Source of the DNA: Gammaproteobacteria bacterium
GTDB taxonomy: Bacteria; Pseudomonadota; Gammaproteobacteria; Pseudomonadales; Halieaceae
NCBI GenBank assembly: GCA_030426545.1
Contig: JAUHYL010000029.1
Location: 1 to 47,263, forward strand
Reading direction: 5' to 3'
Length of the DNA: 47,263 nt
In this document: one piece after another, positions 35,194-44,563 of the stretch
Layout of the letters: each line of letters begins with the position of its first letter
Numbering within the stretch: the stretch's first letter is position 1
The notes under the pieces: generated by a model
Told to the model about the DNA's origin: nothing
The model's database searches: none
What the model saw: only the letters and a program-made list of their open reading frames with translations
Translations under genes and position numbers: made by a program

Positions 35194-35610
35194 ATGGACA
35201 TTCTCGAACTCGGCAAGCAACTGCTACAGGACAACCTCGGCCAACAGGCGCAGGGTGCAGATTTGCAGGGCGCCCTTTCCTCCCTGCTGGGTGACGGCCA
35301 GGGCGGCGTCGACCTTGCCGGTCTGGTTGGCAAAATGACCCAGAACGGCGACCTGGGGAACATCGTCAGCACCTGGCTGGGGGACGGCGCCAATGCGCCG
35401 GTCTCTGCCGATAAACTGATGGATCTGTTCGGCGAAGGCCAGTTGGCGGAGTTTGCCGCGAAGCTGGGCACCGATTCGCAGGGCGCAGCCGACAGCCTCG
35501 CCCAGGTGCTACCCCAGATGTTGGATAAGTCCAGCAGCGGCGGCAGCCTGCTGGATTCCATGGGCGGCGTGGATGGCCTGCTCGGAGCGGCCGGCTCGCT
35601 GTTCAAGTAA
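35194..35610 (+). CDS. YidB-family small protein (DUF937-related)
   Basis: The 138-residue protein has the repetitive Gly/Leu/Asp-rich pattern of the YidB family, with LGNIVSTWLGDGANAPVSADKLMDLFG, and a Gly-rich end. No signal or membrane segment is seen. The function of YidB proteins is not established. The start has GGAGACTAAGG before ATG. It is followed by a strong 10-bp hairpin that separates it from the convergent serine hydrolase. Confidence 0.75.
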   Translation: MDILELGKQLLQDNLGQQAQGADLQGALSSLLGDGQGGVDLAGLVGKMTQNGDLGNIVSTWLGDGANAPVSADKLMDLFGEGQLAEFAAKLGTDSQGAADSLAQVLPQMLDKSSSGGSLLDSMGGVDGLLGAAGSLFK

Positions 35611-35630
35611 GCGCGCTGCGCAACAACATC

Positions 35631-35655
35631 CCGCAGCGGGCTGTCCCCGCTGCGG
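35631..35655. terminator. Perfect 10-bp hairpin between convergent genes
   Basis: CCGCAGCGGG (35631-35640) and CCCGCTGCGG (35646-35655) pair perfectly around a five-base loop. It lies 20 bases after the YidB stop and 5 bases before the serine hydrolase stop. There is no T-run on either side, so it may act as a bidirectional barrier or RNA stabiliser rather than a classical terminator. Confidence 0.6.
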
Positions 35656-35659
35656 ACTA

Positions 35660-36958
35660 TCAAAGCCCCGCGTAGGCAAGACCCTGTAAGACGTAAACCT
35701 GGTAAGGCAGCCCGGTGAATTCCCCGGGCTCGTTCTGCGTGTAGATGATACCGACCAGCCCGGTGGCGGGACTGACGACAAACGTGGTGCCGTAGTAGCC
35801 GGACCACCAGAAGTCGCCATTGCGGTCGGGTACCATCGACGCCTCCTCATCCACGACCACGGCCATACCCAGCCCCCACCCCAGGCCATCGATCCCGGCA
35901 TCAGCGAGAACACCAGAGGGCATATGGGGCTCGCGCATGGCTTCAATGGTGGACTGCTGCAAAATACGCACCCCCTGATACTCGCCGCCGTTCCACAGCA
36001 TTAAAGCAAAGCGCAGGTAATCGGTTGCCGTTGAGACCAGGCCTCCCCCACCGGCGTTCCAGTCGGTATCGTAGCGATCAGGGACAACGACCAGTTCTCC
36101 CTCGGCATCCTGCGTATAAATCGTTGCCATCTCGGCGCGATCCTGCGGGAGCGGTTCGTAGCGTGTATCGGCCATTCCCAGGGGCGCAAAAATCCGCGCG
36201 CGCATCAGATCGGCGATGCGCTCACCGGTGACCACCTCCGCCACCGCGGCAAGCACGTCGGCGGAGTAGCCGTAGCGCCAGCGCGTGCCCGACTCTTCAA
36301 ACAGTGGCAACTCCGCGAGCTTTGCAACCCGCTGCCGCAGGCCGCCGACAGTCTGCGCATAGATGCTGTTGTCACGCCAGTGTTGCAGCAGTTCACCGCT
36401 CTCTCCCGGCGCTTCGCCCAGTGCCGGCATGCCGGGCCCCACCCCGGAAGAGAACATCAGCAGGTGACGTATCGTCATGGGCTGTTGCGGCGCACGCGTG
36501 GGGAACTCGCCATCGGCCCCCCGCGAGTGGCGGGTGGCCACCTTTACCTGCGCAAACTCCGGAAGATAATTCGCCACCGGATCGTCCAGCCCCAACTTGC
36601 CCTCCTCCACCAATGTCATCGCGACAGCAGCGGTAATCGGCTTGGTCATGGAGGCGATTCTCACATGGGTGTCTACCGTCATCGGAGCGCCGCTGGCGAT
36701 GTCCTTGTAGCCTGCGGCGTTGCTGTAGATCGGCACCCCGTCGCGCGCAAACATGACGATGTATCCGGAGCGCTCTTTACGCCAGCTGGAAAACCGGATG
36801 TACGCATCGATAGCGACACGGCTCCACCAGGAAAGGTTTTCAGGTTGCTGCAGCCCGCTCTCAGCGGGCGGCACGTCCAGTGATCGGGATTCGCCGCTGC
36901 AGGCGCCAACCAGGGCCAGTGCGAACAGTAGCGGGAGTACGGGCTTTTTTATTCTCAT
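35660..36958 (-). CDS. Serine hydrolase lipoprotein (class C beta-lactamase/esterase family)
   Basis: The 432-residue protein has a lipoprotein signal (LVGAC, Cys20) and a class C serine hydrolase domain with SMTK (Ser103, Lys106), the Tyr motif YGYS (230-233), and a later block WSGYYGTTF that likely replaces the KTG box. This group includes esterases and D-amino peptidases as well as beta-lactamases, so antibiotic resistance is not implied. ATG 36958 begins the signal with GAGAG upstream; a longer frame exists. It lies 114 bases downstream of the PhoD-like gene on the same strand. Confidence 0.88.
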   Translation of the reverse strand: MRIKKPVLPLLFALALVGACSGESRSLDVPPAESGLQQPENLSWWSRVAIDAYIRFSSWRKERSGYIVMFARDGVPIYSNAAGYKDIASGAPMTVDTHVRIASMTKPITAAVAMTLVEEGKLGLDDPVANYLPEFAQVKVATRHSRGADGEFPTRAPQQPMTIRHLLMFSSGVGPGMPALGEAPGESGELLQHWRDNSIYAQTVGGLRQRVAKLAELPLFEESGTRWRYGYSADVLAAVAEVVTGERIADLMRARIFAPLGMADTRYEPLPQDRAEMATIYTQDAEGELVVVPDRYDTDWNAGGGGLVSTATDYLRFALMLWNGGEYQGVRILQQSTIEAMREPHMPSGVLADAGIDGLGWGLGMAVVVDEEASMVPDRNGDFWWSGYYGTTFVVSPATGLVGIIYTQNEPGEFTGLPYQVYVLQGLAYAGL

Positions 36959-37071
36959 CGTTCTCTCATGATAGGTGACTCGTTTGCCTGTGCGTTCATT
37001 ACTATAAATCAATCGTGCATGGTGCGGGCCGCTCTCGCCAGCCGACCTGAAAACTGCGCGGCCCCACCTGC

Positions 37072-38808
37072 TCAGGACAAACGCATATCCTCGCGCTGCA
37101 CATTGAGTGCAATGCTTGCCGCAGCATCGGCCGAGTACTCGCGGGTATCGACAGCGCTGACAAAGCGCTGGCTGGCTTCTACCTCCGCTGCGGTAAAGCG
37201 CACGTGCAGATAACCACGCCGTGAAAGATCAGCGGATTGGAGGTCATCCATCAGAATGGAGATAAGCGGAGTGAACGCAGCCACCGCATCCTCGCCCAGT
37301 ACGGCATCCAGCCCCGGAGAACTGACACTGGCACAGCCAAACTCGACTCCGGCAACCGTGCCCTGCGCAGTTGTCAGTTGGGTATTCCATGCATTGTGGG
37401 TATCGCCCGCCAGCGTAACAAGCCTGGAACCGTGGTCCACGGCAAAGCGCAGTAATTCGTCACGCTCGAACTCGTAGCCATCCCAGGCATCCAGGTTGTA
37501 GGGAATAGCAGAAGCCAGCAGTGCCGCTTCTTCACTGCTGCGCTCCTCCTCGGATTTTCCCTTCGCCTCCACCGCGGCCAGCACCGCGGCAGTGCCCTTG
37601 GCCAGCGCGTCCGGCCCGGCAAGGCCCGGGTCCAGCGCTTCCATGATGGGCGCTGGCAGGTGGTAGCGGCCCATCAACACCTGCTGACCAAGCACCTGCC
37701 AGCGCGCCGCGCTGCCGGCAAGCTGGTCGCGCAGCCAGTCGAGTTGCTCTGCGCCGAGCAGGGTTCGATTGGCATCACCGAAGGCCGCGCGTGCAGCGGC
37801 GACATCGATAGTCTCACCGCTGACAAAGTCGCTGTAGGTGAATTGTTCATCCCGGCCGATGATGCGCGTATCCAGCATCATCAGGTCCAGCATGTCACCG
37901 AAGTTGAAGCTACGGTAGATTTGCTCATCCGTGTCCGACGGGGGACGGACCGGCAACCACTCATACCAGGCCTGGATAGCGGCGATCTTACGCGCGGTGA
38001 AATCACCCTCACCCGGGTTGTGATTCTCCGCACCCTCGCGCCAGGCATCGTTCGCAACCTCGTGATCATCCCAAACGACAATAAACGGGTGAGCGCTGTG
38101 CGCCGCCTGCAAATCCGCGTCACCGCGATACTGCGCGTAGCGCGTGCGGTAATCTGCCAGAGTCAGTAGCTCGTTGGCAGGCTCCACAACGCGCCCCAAT
38201 TCCTCGGCACGCTCGCTGGCATAGCCAGAGGTCGAATACTCGTAGATGTAATCCCCGAGATGCAGCACGGCATCCAGTTCCTGCTGCTGCGCCACCTCGC
38301 GATAGACGTTGAAAAAACCTGCGGGATAGTTACTGCAGGAAACCACGGCAAAGCTCACTGCATCCACCGTGCCCTGCGGCAGGGTGCGCGTGCGACCTAC
38401 GGGAGAGGTGTTGCCACCACTGCGAAACCGGTAGTAGTAGCTGCTACCGGCCTGCAGCCCCTGGGCATCCACTTTTACCGTGTAATCCACCGCCGCAGAC
38501 GTCGCTCCGCTGCCGCTGGCCACAAGCTCTGTGAAGTTCTCGTCGCTACTGACTTCCCATTCAACGCGCACCTGTTGTGCGCCCTCCACAGGGTTCATTT
38601 CAGGACTGAGGCGGGTCCAGAGGATCACCCGGTCCTGTAACGGATCACCGGATGCCACACCGTGCAGGAACTCGGCAGCAATACTCTGCAGGCGTTCATC
38701 GGACCCGTCGGAACAACCAATGAGATTGGCCCCCAGCAGCGGAAACAGGGAGGTAGCGGTGAGACCCTTCAGCAGGGTGCGGCGACGCAGGTGAGAGGGT
38801 TCAGACAT
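37072..38808 (-). CDS. phoD: PhoD-like alkaline phosphatase (Tat exported)
   Basis: The 578-residue protein begins with a twin-arginine signal (RRTLLKG) and carries PhoD metal and core motifs: SCSNYPAGFFNVY, LHLGDYIYEY, WDDHEVANDAW, LMLDTRII and TLAGDTHNAW. These bind Fe(III) and Ca in PhoD. It hydrolyses phosphomonoesters or diesters in the periplasm. A Cys within LIGC (32) could also make it a lipoprotein, but Tat lipoprotein status is not certain. ATG 38808 has GGAGCG upstream. It runs toward the serine hydrolase, 113 bases apart. Confidence 0.9.
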   Translation of the reverse strand: MSEPSHLRRRTLLKGLTATSLFPLLGANLIGCSDGSDERLQSIAAEFLHGVASGDPLQDRVILWTRLSPEMNPVEGAQQVRVEWEVSSDENFTELVASGSGATSAAVDYTVKVDAQGLQAGSSYYYRFRSGGNTSPVGRTRTLPQGTVDAVSFAVVSCSNYPAGFFNVYREVAQQQELDAVLHLGDYIYEYSTSGYASERAEELGRVVEPANELLTLADYRTRYAQYRGDADLQAAHSAHPFIVVWDDHEVANDAWREGAENHNPGEGDFTARKIAAIQAWYEWLPVRPPSDTDEQIYRSFNFGDMLDLMMLDTRIIGRDEQFTYSDFVSGETIDVAAARAAFGDANRTLLGAEQLDWLRDQLAGSAARWQVLGQQVLMGRYHLPAPIMEALDPGLAGPDALAKGTAAVLAAVEAKGKSEEERSSEEAALLASAIPYNLDAWDGYEFERDELLRFAVDHGSRLVTLAGDTHNAWNTQLTTAQGTVAGVEFGCASVSSPGLDAVLGEDAVAAFTPLISILMDDLQSADLSRRGYLHVRFTAAEVEASQRFVSAVDTREYSADAAASIALNVQREDMRLS

Positions 38809-38913
38809 GTGGGCGCTCCAGTGTATTTTCAGCAGGTAGCATAAGCTTGTTTGCAGGATAGCGCTGACGCATCATGCAAAGCGAGCCCTCATAACAATGA
38901 AAAGGAATAGACC

Positions 38914-39339
38914 ATGGTGATCTCTACCGCAATACTTTCTCCTGTCGTCGCACTGCTGCTGTGGACCTGCGTGATGTGGGCGTGGATGTACGCCACCCGC
39001 ATCCCCGCCATTGGCAAAGCCGGACTGGAGATGGATCCGGAAGCACCGAGCGGCACACAAATGGCCCAGCTGCCCGCCCGGGTACGCTGGAAGGCGGATA
39101 ACTATAACCACCTGCACGAACAACCGACCCTGTTTTACGCAGTCGCGATTACACTCGCGCTGCTGGGCGCCGGGGACGGCACCAACCTGACCCTCGCGTG
39201 GGCCTATGTAGTGCTGCGCATCGTGCACAGCCTGTTCCAGTCGCTGGTGAACAAGATCGAGATTCGCTTCGCTATCTTCAGCATTACCTCACTGGTGTTA
39301 ATCGCGTTGATCGTGCGCGCGGCGCTGATAGTGTTCTGA
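38914..39339 (+). CDS. MAPEG family membrane protein
   Basis: The 141-residue protein has four hydrophobic segments (about 7-26, 74-90, 97-110, 120-140) and the MAPEG pattern WKADNYNHLHEQPTLFYA and VVLRIVHSLFQSLVNKIEIRF. The superfamily includes glutathione transferases and peroxidases of membranes; bacterial members are poorly known. AAAAGG lies before ATG 38914. It is divergent from phoD, 105 bases away. The 223 bases after it to 39562 hold nothing I recognise. Confidence 0.88.
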   Translation: MVISTAILSPVVALLLWTCVMWAWMYATRIPAIGKAGLEMDPEAPSGTQMAQLPARVRWKADNYNHLHEQPTLFYAVAITLALLGAGDGTNLTLAWAYVVLRIVHSLFQSLVNKIEIRFAIFSITSLVLIALIVRAALIVF

Positions 39340-39562
39340 ATAGAACAGGAATGACCCGTCGAGAGCGGCCTGATCTGACTCCGTCGCAGTCCGGCCGCTA
39401 CGCGTCGCGGTATGTCCGCCAATCCTCGGATATAACACGTCAGATTGACCCGGCAGGAGAGTGGGCGATTTGACAGTCCGTCCCCAGCACTTAAACTTGA
39501 GCACAAAGGGAAGGTCTACGACGTTCCCACTACAATAAAACGAAGCTTTGCTCAGGTGCCCC

Positions 39563-42403
39563 ATGTCTTCCCTACGTCTGCCTTATAACCGGCTAATACC
39601 GGCAATACTCTCTCTCTGTCTCGTCGCCTGCGGTGGCGGAGGCTCTTCCAGTACAAGCACGGCGACAGGGGAAGTAACGCCCCAACTGGACAACGGCCAG
39701 CAGGGCAGAATGCTGGCCTACGCCGACGTGGAGCCCATACTGCAAGGCAAGTGCATCGGTTGCCACAATAGCGGCGACAACCCGCTAGCGCCCTTCTCGC
39801 TGGACGGGCAGGTATTGGCAGAATCCTTTCAGTCGGCCATCCACTACTCCGTCGACAACGGCGTCATGCCACCGGCAGGCACACCGCAGCTGACCAACAC
39901 TGAACGCGCGCAACTGGTGGCCTGGGCCTCCAACTCACCCTACGGCGCCGAACGCGAACTGCTGCGCATTGGCCTGGTGGAAGCCGAGGCCTGGGACGTA
40001 CAGGCAAAAAACCGCGACGCCTTCCCGCACCACCGCCCGGATGAATTCAGCTGCGAGCGTGACAAGGGCTGGCTGGTGGAAGACGACACCCTGGAGATAC
40101 GTACCGAGTTCTGCGACTACCTCTCGCTCGGCCAACAGGCCCTGTTGGATCTCGATGCGGGCGTAGAGCTGGAATTTGCCATGAGCCACAGCGCGCTGAA
40201 CTACAATGCGCCCGCCACGGCCCACGTGGCTGTTTCCATCGGCGGGAATCTGCTGTGGGAAAAAGAGATCGCGATTCCCAGCTCCAACAACCTGATCAAG
40301 GAGACGCTGACACTGCCCTTCCCCGTCTCCCGCGGCGACGCCATCGAAATTCACCTGCATAACCACGGCGACAATGCCTGGACGGTGCACTCACTGGAGG
40401 CGCTTGTCTGGAGTGACCAGGAGATCACCTTCTGTCCGACGTTCGACAGCACCTTCGAAGCCATTCAGGCGACCGTGTTCGAACAGGCCGGTTGCGCCAA
40501 CTCACTGTGTCACGGCGAAGCGCAGGAAGGCGGCCTGGATTTGCGACCATCTGTTGCCTTTGACAACCTTGTCGGCGTTCCCGCCCAGGGCTCTGCGCTG
40601 CTGCTGGTTGATCCGCGTCGCCCCTCTACCAGCTACCTTTACCACAAGCTGTCCGCCAAGACTTTCCCGGGAAGTTACGCTATCGACGGCAGCCCCATGC
40701 CCAGTGCCGGCAACGCGATTTCCGCCGGGCAACTGGAAGCCATTCGTCTCTGGATTGAGGCAGGGTCCCCGCGTGAAGGTTCCGTCGGCGATACCCTGGG
40801 ACGGGGTGAGGATGAGATAGAACGCCTGCTGGGTGTGTGTTTGCCAGAGGCGGAGGCCATCAATACCACGCCACTGCCGCCCCCGGCCCCCGACAAGGGC
40901 ATCCAGTTGAAGATGCCCCCACACGCGGTGCCCGCGGAATCCGAGCGTGAAATCTGCTTCGCCGTCTATGAAGATTTTCGCGACGTAGTCCCCGAGCAAT
41001 ATCTCACCGAAGATCGCGAGGCCTTTTACATCAAGAACGGTAAAACGCGTGAAGACGCGTTCACCCACCACAACCTCGTGTACTACTCGCCCGTGGGTGT
41101 GGAAAGCATCCACGACCCCGCCTTCGGTGAATGGACCTGCGTGGAGGGCGACCGCCCGGGAGAAAGCTGCGACCCCACTGACCGCAGCGCCTGTGGCGAC
41201 GGCGGCCAGTGCCGCGCTGAACTGCGTGACAGCATCGCCTGCCGCGGTTACGGCCCGCAACCGGAGGTTCAGACCGGCGGCGTGCTCGGCCTGGGCTCGG
41301 GCCCGGACCGGGAAGGCTTTTACAGCGAGTATCCGTCGCACGGGATCTTTTACTGGAACTCGCATGCCTTCAACCTGACCACCGAAGACGGTATACACCA
41401 TGTCTGGCGCAACCTGTACTTCGCCGATGACCGCCGCTTCCGTGCGAAGGGCATCAATGAGACACGGCATATTCTCGCCGGTACCGGCACACCACCCTTT
41501 GGCAAGAAGACAGAGTGTCGGGACTATGTGTTCGACCAGGGAGACGGCCTGCTGCGCCTCAGCTCGCACACCCACAAACGTGGCGAACGCTTCTTCATGT
41601 CCGTGGACGGTGAGCAGGTGTATGAAACATTCACCTACGACGAACCACTGGTCAAAGTGTTTGAGCCTGCAATGGTGTTTAACTCACCGAATCCCGAGGA
41701 GCGCGTGCTCGAGTGGTGCGCAACCTGGAACAACGGCGTCAATGATGACGGCTCGCCCAACGTGGAGACCGTGACCCGCCGCTCACGCAGACCGGACAAT
41801 GCCCATCTCTGTTATCCCACCGCCTGTGTTGCAGGCAATGTCGGCGCTGCCTGCAACGGCCCGGATGACGACGCGGCCTGCGACTCCTCACCCGGTGCGG
41901 GAGACGGTTGGTGCGACGCTTGTATAATTCAACCCGGCGCTTCCAGTGACGACGAAATGTTTATTCTACTGGGCAGCCGGGTCGCCAATCATGACGCGCT
42001 GCTGCATGCACCGGCGGCGGACGACCCGCAGGTCAGGTTCGCATCTCCCGCTGCAGGCGAGGTTTTCAGTGCCGGTGACACGGTGCAGCTGGAACTGGTG
42101 TTTACAAACTTCCAGCTTGCGGAACCTGAGGGTCATGGGCACGCGGGCGGCGACCACGGCCACGATGATGACGGACACGAAGGCTCCGGTGATGACCACA
42201 GCAAGGTAGCCGAGGGGCATTATCACGTGTACCTCAACACGGACGATGACAGTGCCGACCACCTGACAGCCTGGACGGAAAACGCGGCCTTTGAATTACC
42301 CGCAGACCTTGCACCAGGTTCGCATGAGCTGCGCATCAGCCTGCGCGCACCCGACCACCACGCCATCGGTGTGGAAGACAGGGTCATCATCGAAGTGGAA
42401 TAG
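39563..42403 (+). CDS. Large lipoprotein with c-type haem motif and copper monooxygenase (PHM-like) domain
   Basis: The 946-residue protein has a lipoprotein signal (LVAC, Cys23) and a haem motif CIGCH (64-68) followed by a cytochrome c-like segment to about 120. A second motif, C-x4-CH (311-317), lies in an apparent haem domain. The copper type II monooxygenase part (PHM-like) runs from about 470, with a THHN pair, and HTHK (His669, His671) as the CuM-like site. A Cys-rich stretch follows. The C-terminal 130 residues hold a His/Asp-rich patch (GHAGGDHGHDDDGHEG) and a YHVYL domain. The role is an envelope redox enzyme, substrate unknown. ATG 39563 is preferred over the in-frame TTG at 39548. 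Confidence 0.8.
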   Translation: MSSLRLPYNRLIPAILSLCLVACGGGGSSSTSTATGEVTPQLDNGQQGRMLAYADVEPILQGKCIGCHNSGDNPLAPFSLDGQVLAESFQSAIHYSVDNGVMPPAGTPQLTNTERAQLVAWASNSPYGAERELLRIGLVEAEAWDVQAKNRDAFPHHRPDEFSCERDKGWLVEDDTLEIRTEFCDYLSLGQQALLDLDAGVELEFAMSHSALNYNAPATAHVAVSIGGNLLWEKEIAIPSSNNLIKETLTLPFPVSRGDAIEIHLHNHGDNAWTVHSLEALVWSDQEITFCPTFDSTFEAIQATVFEQAGCANSLCHGEAQEGGLDLRPSVAFDNLVGVPAQGSALLLVDPRRPSTSYLYHKLSAKTFPGSYAIDGSPMPSAGNAISAGQLEAIRLWIEAGSPREGSVGDTLGRGEDEIERLLGVCLPEAEAINTTPLPPPAPDKGIQLKMPPHAVPAESEREICFAVYEDFRDVVPEQYLTEDREAFYIKNGKTREDAFTHHNLVYYSPVGVESIHDPAFGEWTCVEGDRPGESCDPTDRSACGDGGQCRAELRDSIACRGYGPQPEVQTGGVLGLGSGPDREGFYSEYPSHGIFYWNSHAFNLTTEDGIHHVWRNLYFADDRRFRAKGINETRHILAGTGTPPFGKKTECRDYVFDQGDGLLRLSSHTHKRGERFFMSVDGEQVYETFTYDEPLVKVFEPAMVFNSPNPEERVLEWCATWNNGVNDDGSPNVETVTRRSRRPDNAHLCYPTACVAGNVGAACNGPDDDAACDSSPGAGDGWCDACIIQPGASSDDEMFILLGSRVANHDALLHAPAADDPQVRFASPAAGEVFSAGDTVQLELVFTNFQLAEPEGHGHAGGDHGHDDDGHEGSGDDHSKVAEGHYHVYLNTDDDSADHLTAWTENAAFELPADLAPGSHELRISLRAPDHHAIGVEDRVIIEVE

Positions 42404-42448
42404 GCTTTTCCGCCAACGGGCTGGGGCGCTGGATGACCATTCACCGGC

Positions 42449-43183
42449 TCAGCCGGTTAGGCCGCGCCCGCCATCTACGGTAATTATCTGCCCGGTAATA
42501 AACGGCGCATCAAATGCCAGAAAGGTGACCGTTCGCGCGATATCCGCCGGTTCACCCAGGCGCCTTAGCGGCGTTGCCGCTACCGTGCGCTCCCGTGTGG
42601 ACGCATCATAGGCGCCCCCATCCTCGGGCCAGAGGATCGCACCCGGCGCAACACCGTTTACCCGGATAGCGGGGCCCAGCTCCACCGCAAGACTGCGTGT
42701 GAGTGACGCCAGCCCAGCCTTGGCCGCGCCATAAGCGTTGTAATGCGGCAACGGCCGGTCGATGTGCACATCCAGGATATTCACAATACTGCCGCCGGAC
42801 GCTATCGCCGGCAGCAGGCCCTGAATAAGGAAGTACGGACCACGCAGGTTGGAGCCCAACATCGCATCAAACTCCTCGGGCGTGCATTCACCGATAGGCG
42901 TGGCGGCGAAGCCGGAGGCGTTGTTGACCAGCAGAGACAGCGTACCAAATCGCTCCGCGACGGCAGCCGTCATCGCGCGCACACTGTCCAGGTCTTCAAG
43001 ATCAGCCTGAAAAGTCGCGCAGGAAGCGGGTCGCGCCGCGTTAAATTCCCCGGCCAGTTGCTCTGCTTCTGCGGACGAACTGCGATAGTGCAGTGCAATA
43101 TCGACGCCCTGCTGGTGGAGTTGCTGCGCAACAGCACGGCCAATGCGTCGCGCGCCCCCGGTGACAAAGGCTACCTGACTCAA
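42449..43183 (-). CDS. Pteridine reductase (FolM/PTR1-like SDR)
   Basis: The 244-residue SDR has the pteridine reductase cofactor motif TGGARRIG (8-15), NNAS (87-90) and the PTR1-type catalytic set: Asp138 in place of Ser, Tyr151 and Lys155. The Asp-to-Tyr spacing of 13 is that of Leishmania PTR1 (Asp181, Tyr194). It should reduce dihydropterins (such as dihydromonapterin) or dihydrofolate with NADPH. Start TTG 43183 has GGAG eight bases upstream and no in-frame ATG lies nearby. It follows glyA by 88 bases on the same strand, so both are likely in one operon under the ZTP riboswitch. Confidence 0.85.
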   Translation of the reverse strand: MSQVAFVTGGARRIGRAVAQQLHQQGVDIALHYRSSSAEAEQLAGEFNAARPASCATFQADLEDLDSVRAMTAAVAERFGTLSLLVNNASGFAATPIGECTPEEFDAMLGSNLRGPYFLIQGLLPAIASGGSIVNILDVHIDRPLPHYNAYGAAKAGLASLTRSLAVELGPAIRVNGVAPGAILWPEDGGAYDASTRERTVAATPLRRLGEPADIARTVTFLAFDAPFITGQIITVDGGRGLTG

Positions 43184-43271
43184 TGTCCCGTCTCCAGGTT
43201 GAGTTAGCGTTGCGCCACAATACCAGTTTTTCCGCAGTTCATCCCCGGCCCACCGCCGGGCCGGACATTTT

Positions 43272-44531
43272 TCACGCCAACCCGGGCACAGGAAACTCGC
43301 GACAAAATGCTTTCACTTCGGCAGCGATCGTCGTGAGCTGCGCGGCGTCATCCCTGTTGCGCAAGGCCTGCAGGGTCCACAACGCAATTTGTCGCATGTG
43401 GTTTGTATCCATACCGCGCGTCGTTGCCGCGGGCGTACCCAAACGTACGCCGCTGCCTTTGAATGGCGGTAGCGGATCATCCGGGATCACTTGCTTGTTC
43501 GTGGTAATCGCAACCGTGTCCAGAACATCCTGAGCTGTTCTACCGTCTATACCGAAACTCTGGATGGTATCCATTACCAGCAGGTGGTTTTTCGTTCCAC
43601 CCGTGACGAGGCTGACGCCCTGATCAAGCAGCGCGTCAGCGAACGCACTCGCGTTCTCCAGCACCTGTCCTGCATAGCGCGCAAAACCCTCACTGGCGGC
43701 GTGCTTCAGAGTCACGGCTACCGCTGCAACCTGATTCATGTGCGGCCCACCCTGCAGCCCCGGGAACACCGAACTGTCGATATCACGGGCGAGTTCATCG
43801 CGGCATAAAATCAAACCGCCGCGGGGTCCGCGAAGCGACTTATGGGTGGTGGTGGTGACGATATCGAATCCGGCATCCAGGGGATTTGCCATCACGTTCG
43901 CCGCCACCAGGCCACCGAAGTGCGAGATGTCGGCCATGGTCAGGGCCCCCACCTCGACCGCTATCTCCTTGAAACGGGCATAATCCAGATCCCCCGGGTA
44001 GGAGGAATAACCGCAGATCAGTAAGCGTGGTTTGTGCGCCAGTGCCATGTCGCGCACGTGGTCATAGTCAATGGCTCCGCTGCGGGGCAAGGTTTTGTAG
44101 CGCGCAAAATCGAAAAGACGCCCCATGTGCGATACCGGCGCTCCGTGCGTAAGGTGCCCGCCGTGTGATAGGTCCATGGCGAGGATACGATCGCCGGGTT
44201 TTAACACGCCCAGGTAAGACGCCTGATTCATGGCAGATCCGGACAAAGGCTGAACATTGGCATGCTGCGCCCGAAAAACCTCGCAAGCGCGCTGGCGCGC
44301 CAGGTTTTCGATCTCATCGGTATACTCCTGTCCACCGTAGTACCGTTTACCCGGGTAGCCCTCGGAGTACTTGTTGGTAAAAACGGAGCCCAGCAGGGCC
44401 AACACTTCAGGGTAGGTATAGTTTTCCGAGGGGATCAGTTCAATCCCCTCGCGCTGGCGCTGTTCCTCACCGCACAGTGCGGCAAACAGTTCCGGATCGT
44501 TCTCTTGCAGTAAGCTTCTATGGTCAGACAT
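43272..44531 (-). CDS. glyA: Serine hydroxymethyltransferase
   Basis: The 419-residue protein is a full GlyA. It shows ELIPSENYT, GGQEYTDEIE, the THKSLRGPRGG PLP-binding block (Lys231), and GSGVRLGTPAATTRG near the end. It moves the Ser hydroxymethyl group to tetrahydrofolate, giving Gly and 5,10-methylene-THF in the cytoplasm. ATG 44531 has AAGGAG seven bases upstream; a longer frame to 44807 runs through the riboswitch and is not coding. The ribosome binding site can be hidden by a stem in the riboswitch expression platform. A pteridine reductase follows. Confidence 0.97.
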   Translation of the reverse strand: MSDHRSLLQENDPELFAALCGEEQRQREGIELIPSENYTYPEVLALLGSVFTNKYSEGYPGKRYYGGQEYTDEIENLARQRACEVFRAQHANVQPLSGSAMNQASYLGVLKPGDRILAMDLSHGGHLTHGAPVSHMGRLFDFARYKTLPRSGAIDYDHVRDMALAHKPRLLICGYSSYPGDLDYARFKEIAVEVGALTMADISHFGGLVAANVMANPLDAGFDIVTTTTHKSLRGPRGGLILCRDELARDIDSSVFPGLQGGPHMNQVAAVAVTLKHAASEGFARYAGQVLENASAFADALLDQGVSLVTGGTKNHLLVMDTIQSFGIDGRTAQDVLDTVAITTNKQVIPDDPLPPFKGSGVRLGTPAATTRGMDTNHMRQIALWTLQALRNRDDAAQLTTIAAEVKAFCREFPVPGLA

Positions 44532-44533
44532 GA

Positions 44534-44563
44534 GCATCTCCTTCTGACAGTGAAAGATGATGC
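44534..44563 (-). promoter_or_regulatory. Expression platform stem hiding the glyA ribosome binding site
   Basis: On the minus strand GCATC-A-TCTTT (44563-44553) can pair with AAGGA-GATGC (44543-44534) in ten pairs with one bulged A and one G-U, around a nine-base loop. AAGGAG is the glyA Shine-Dalgarno. GCATC is also the end of the aptamer, so ligand binding should free the site. Confidence 0.65.

Noticed and set aside
42443-42457. Hairpin ACCGGC-TCA-GCCGGT as a terminator
   Set aside because: It overlaps the end of the pteridine reductase and has no T-run.
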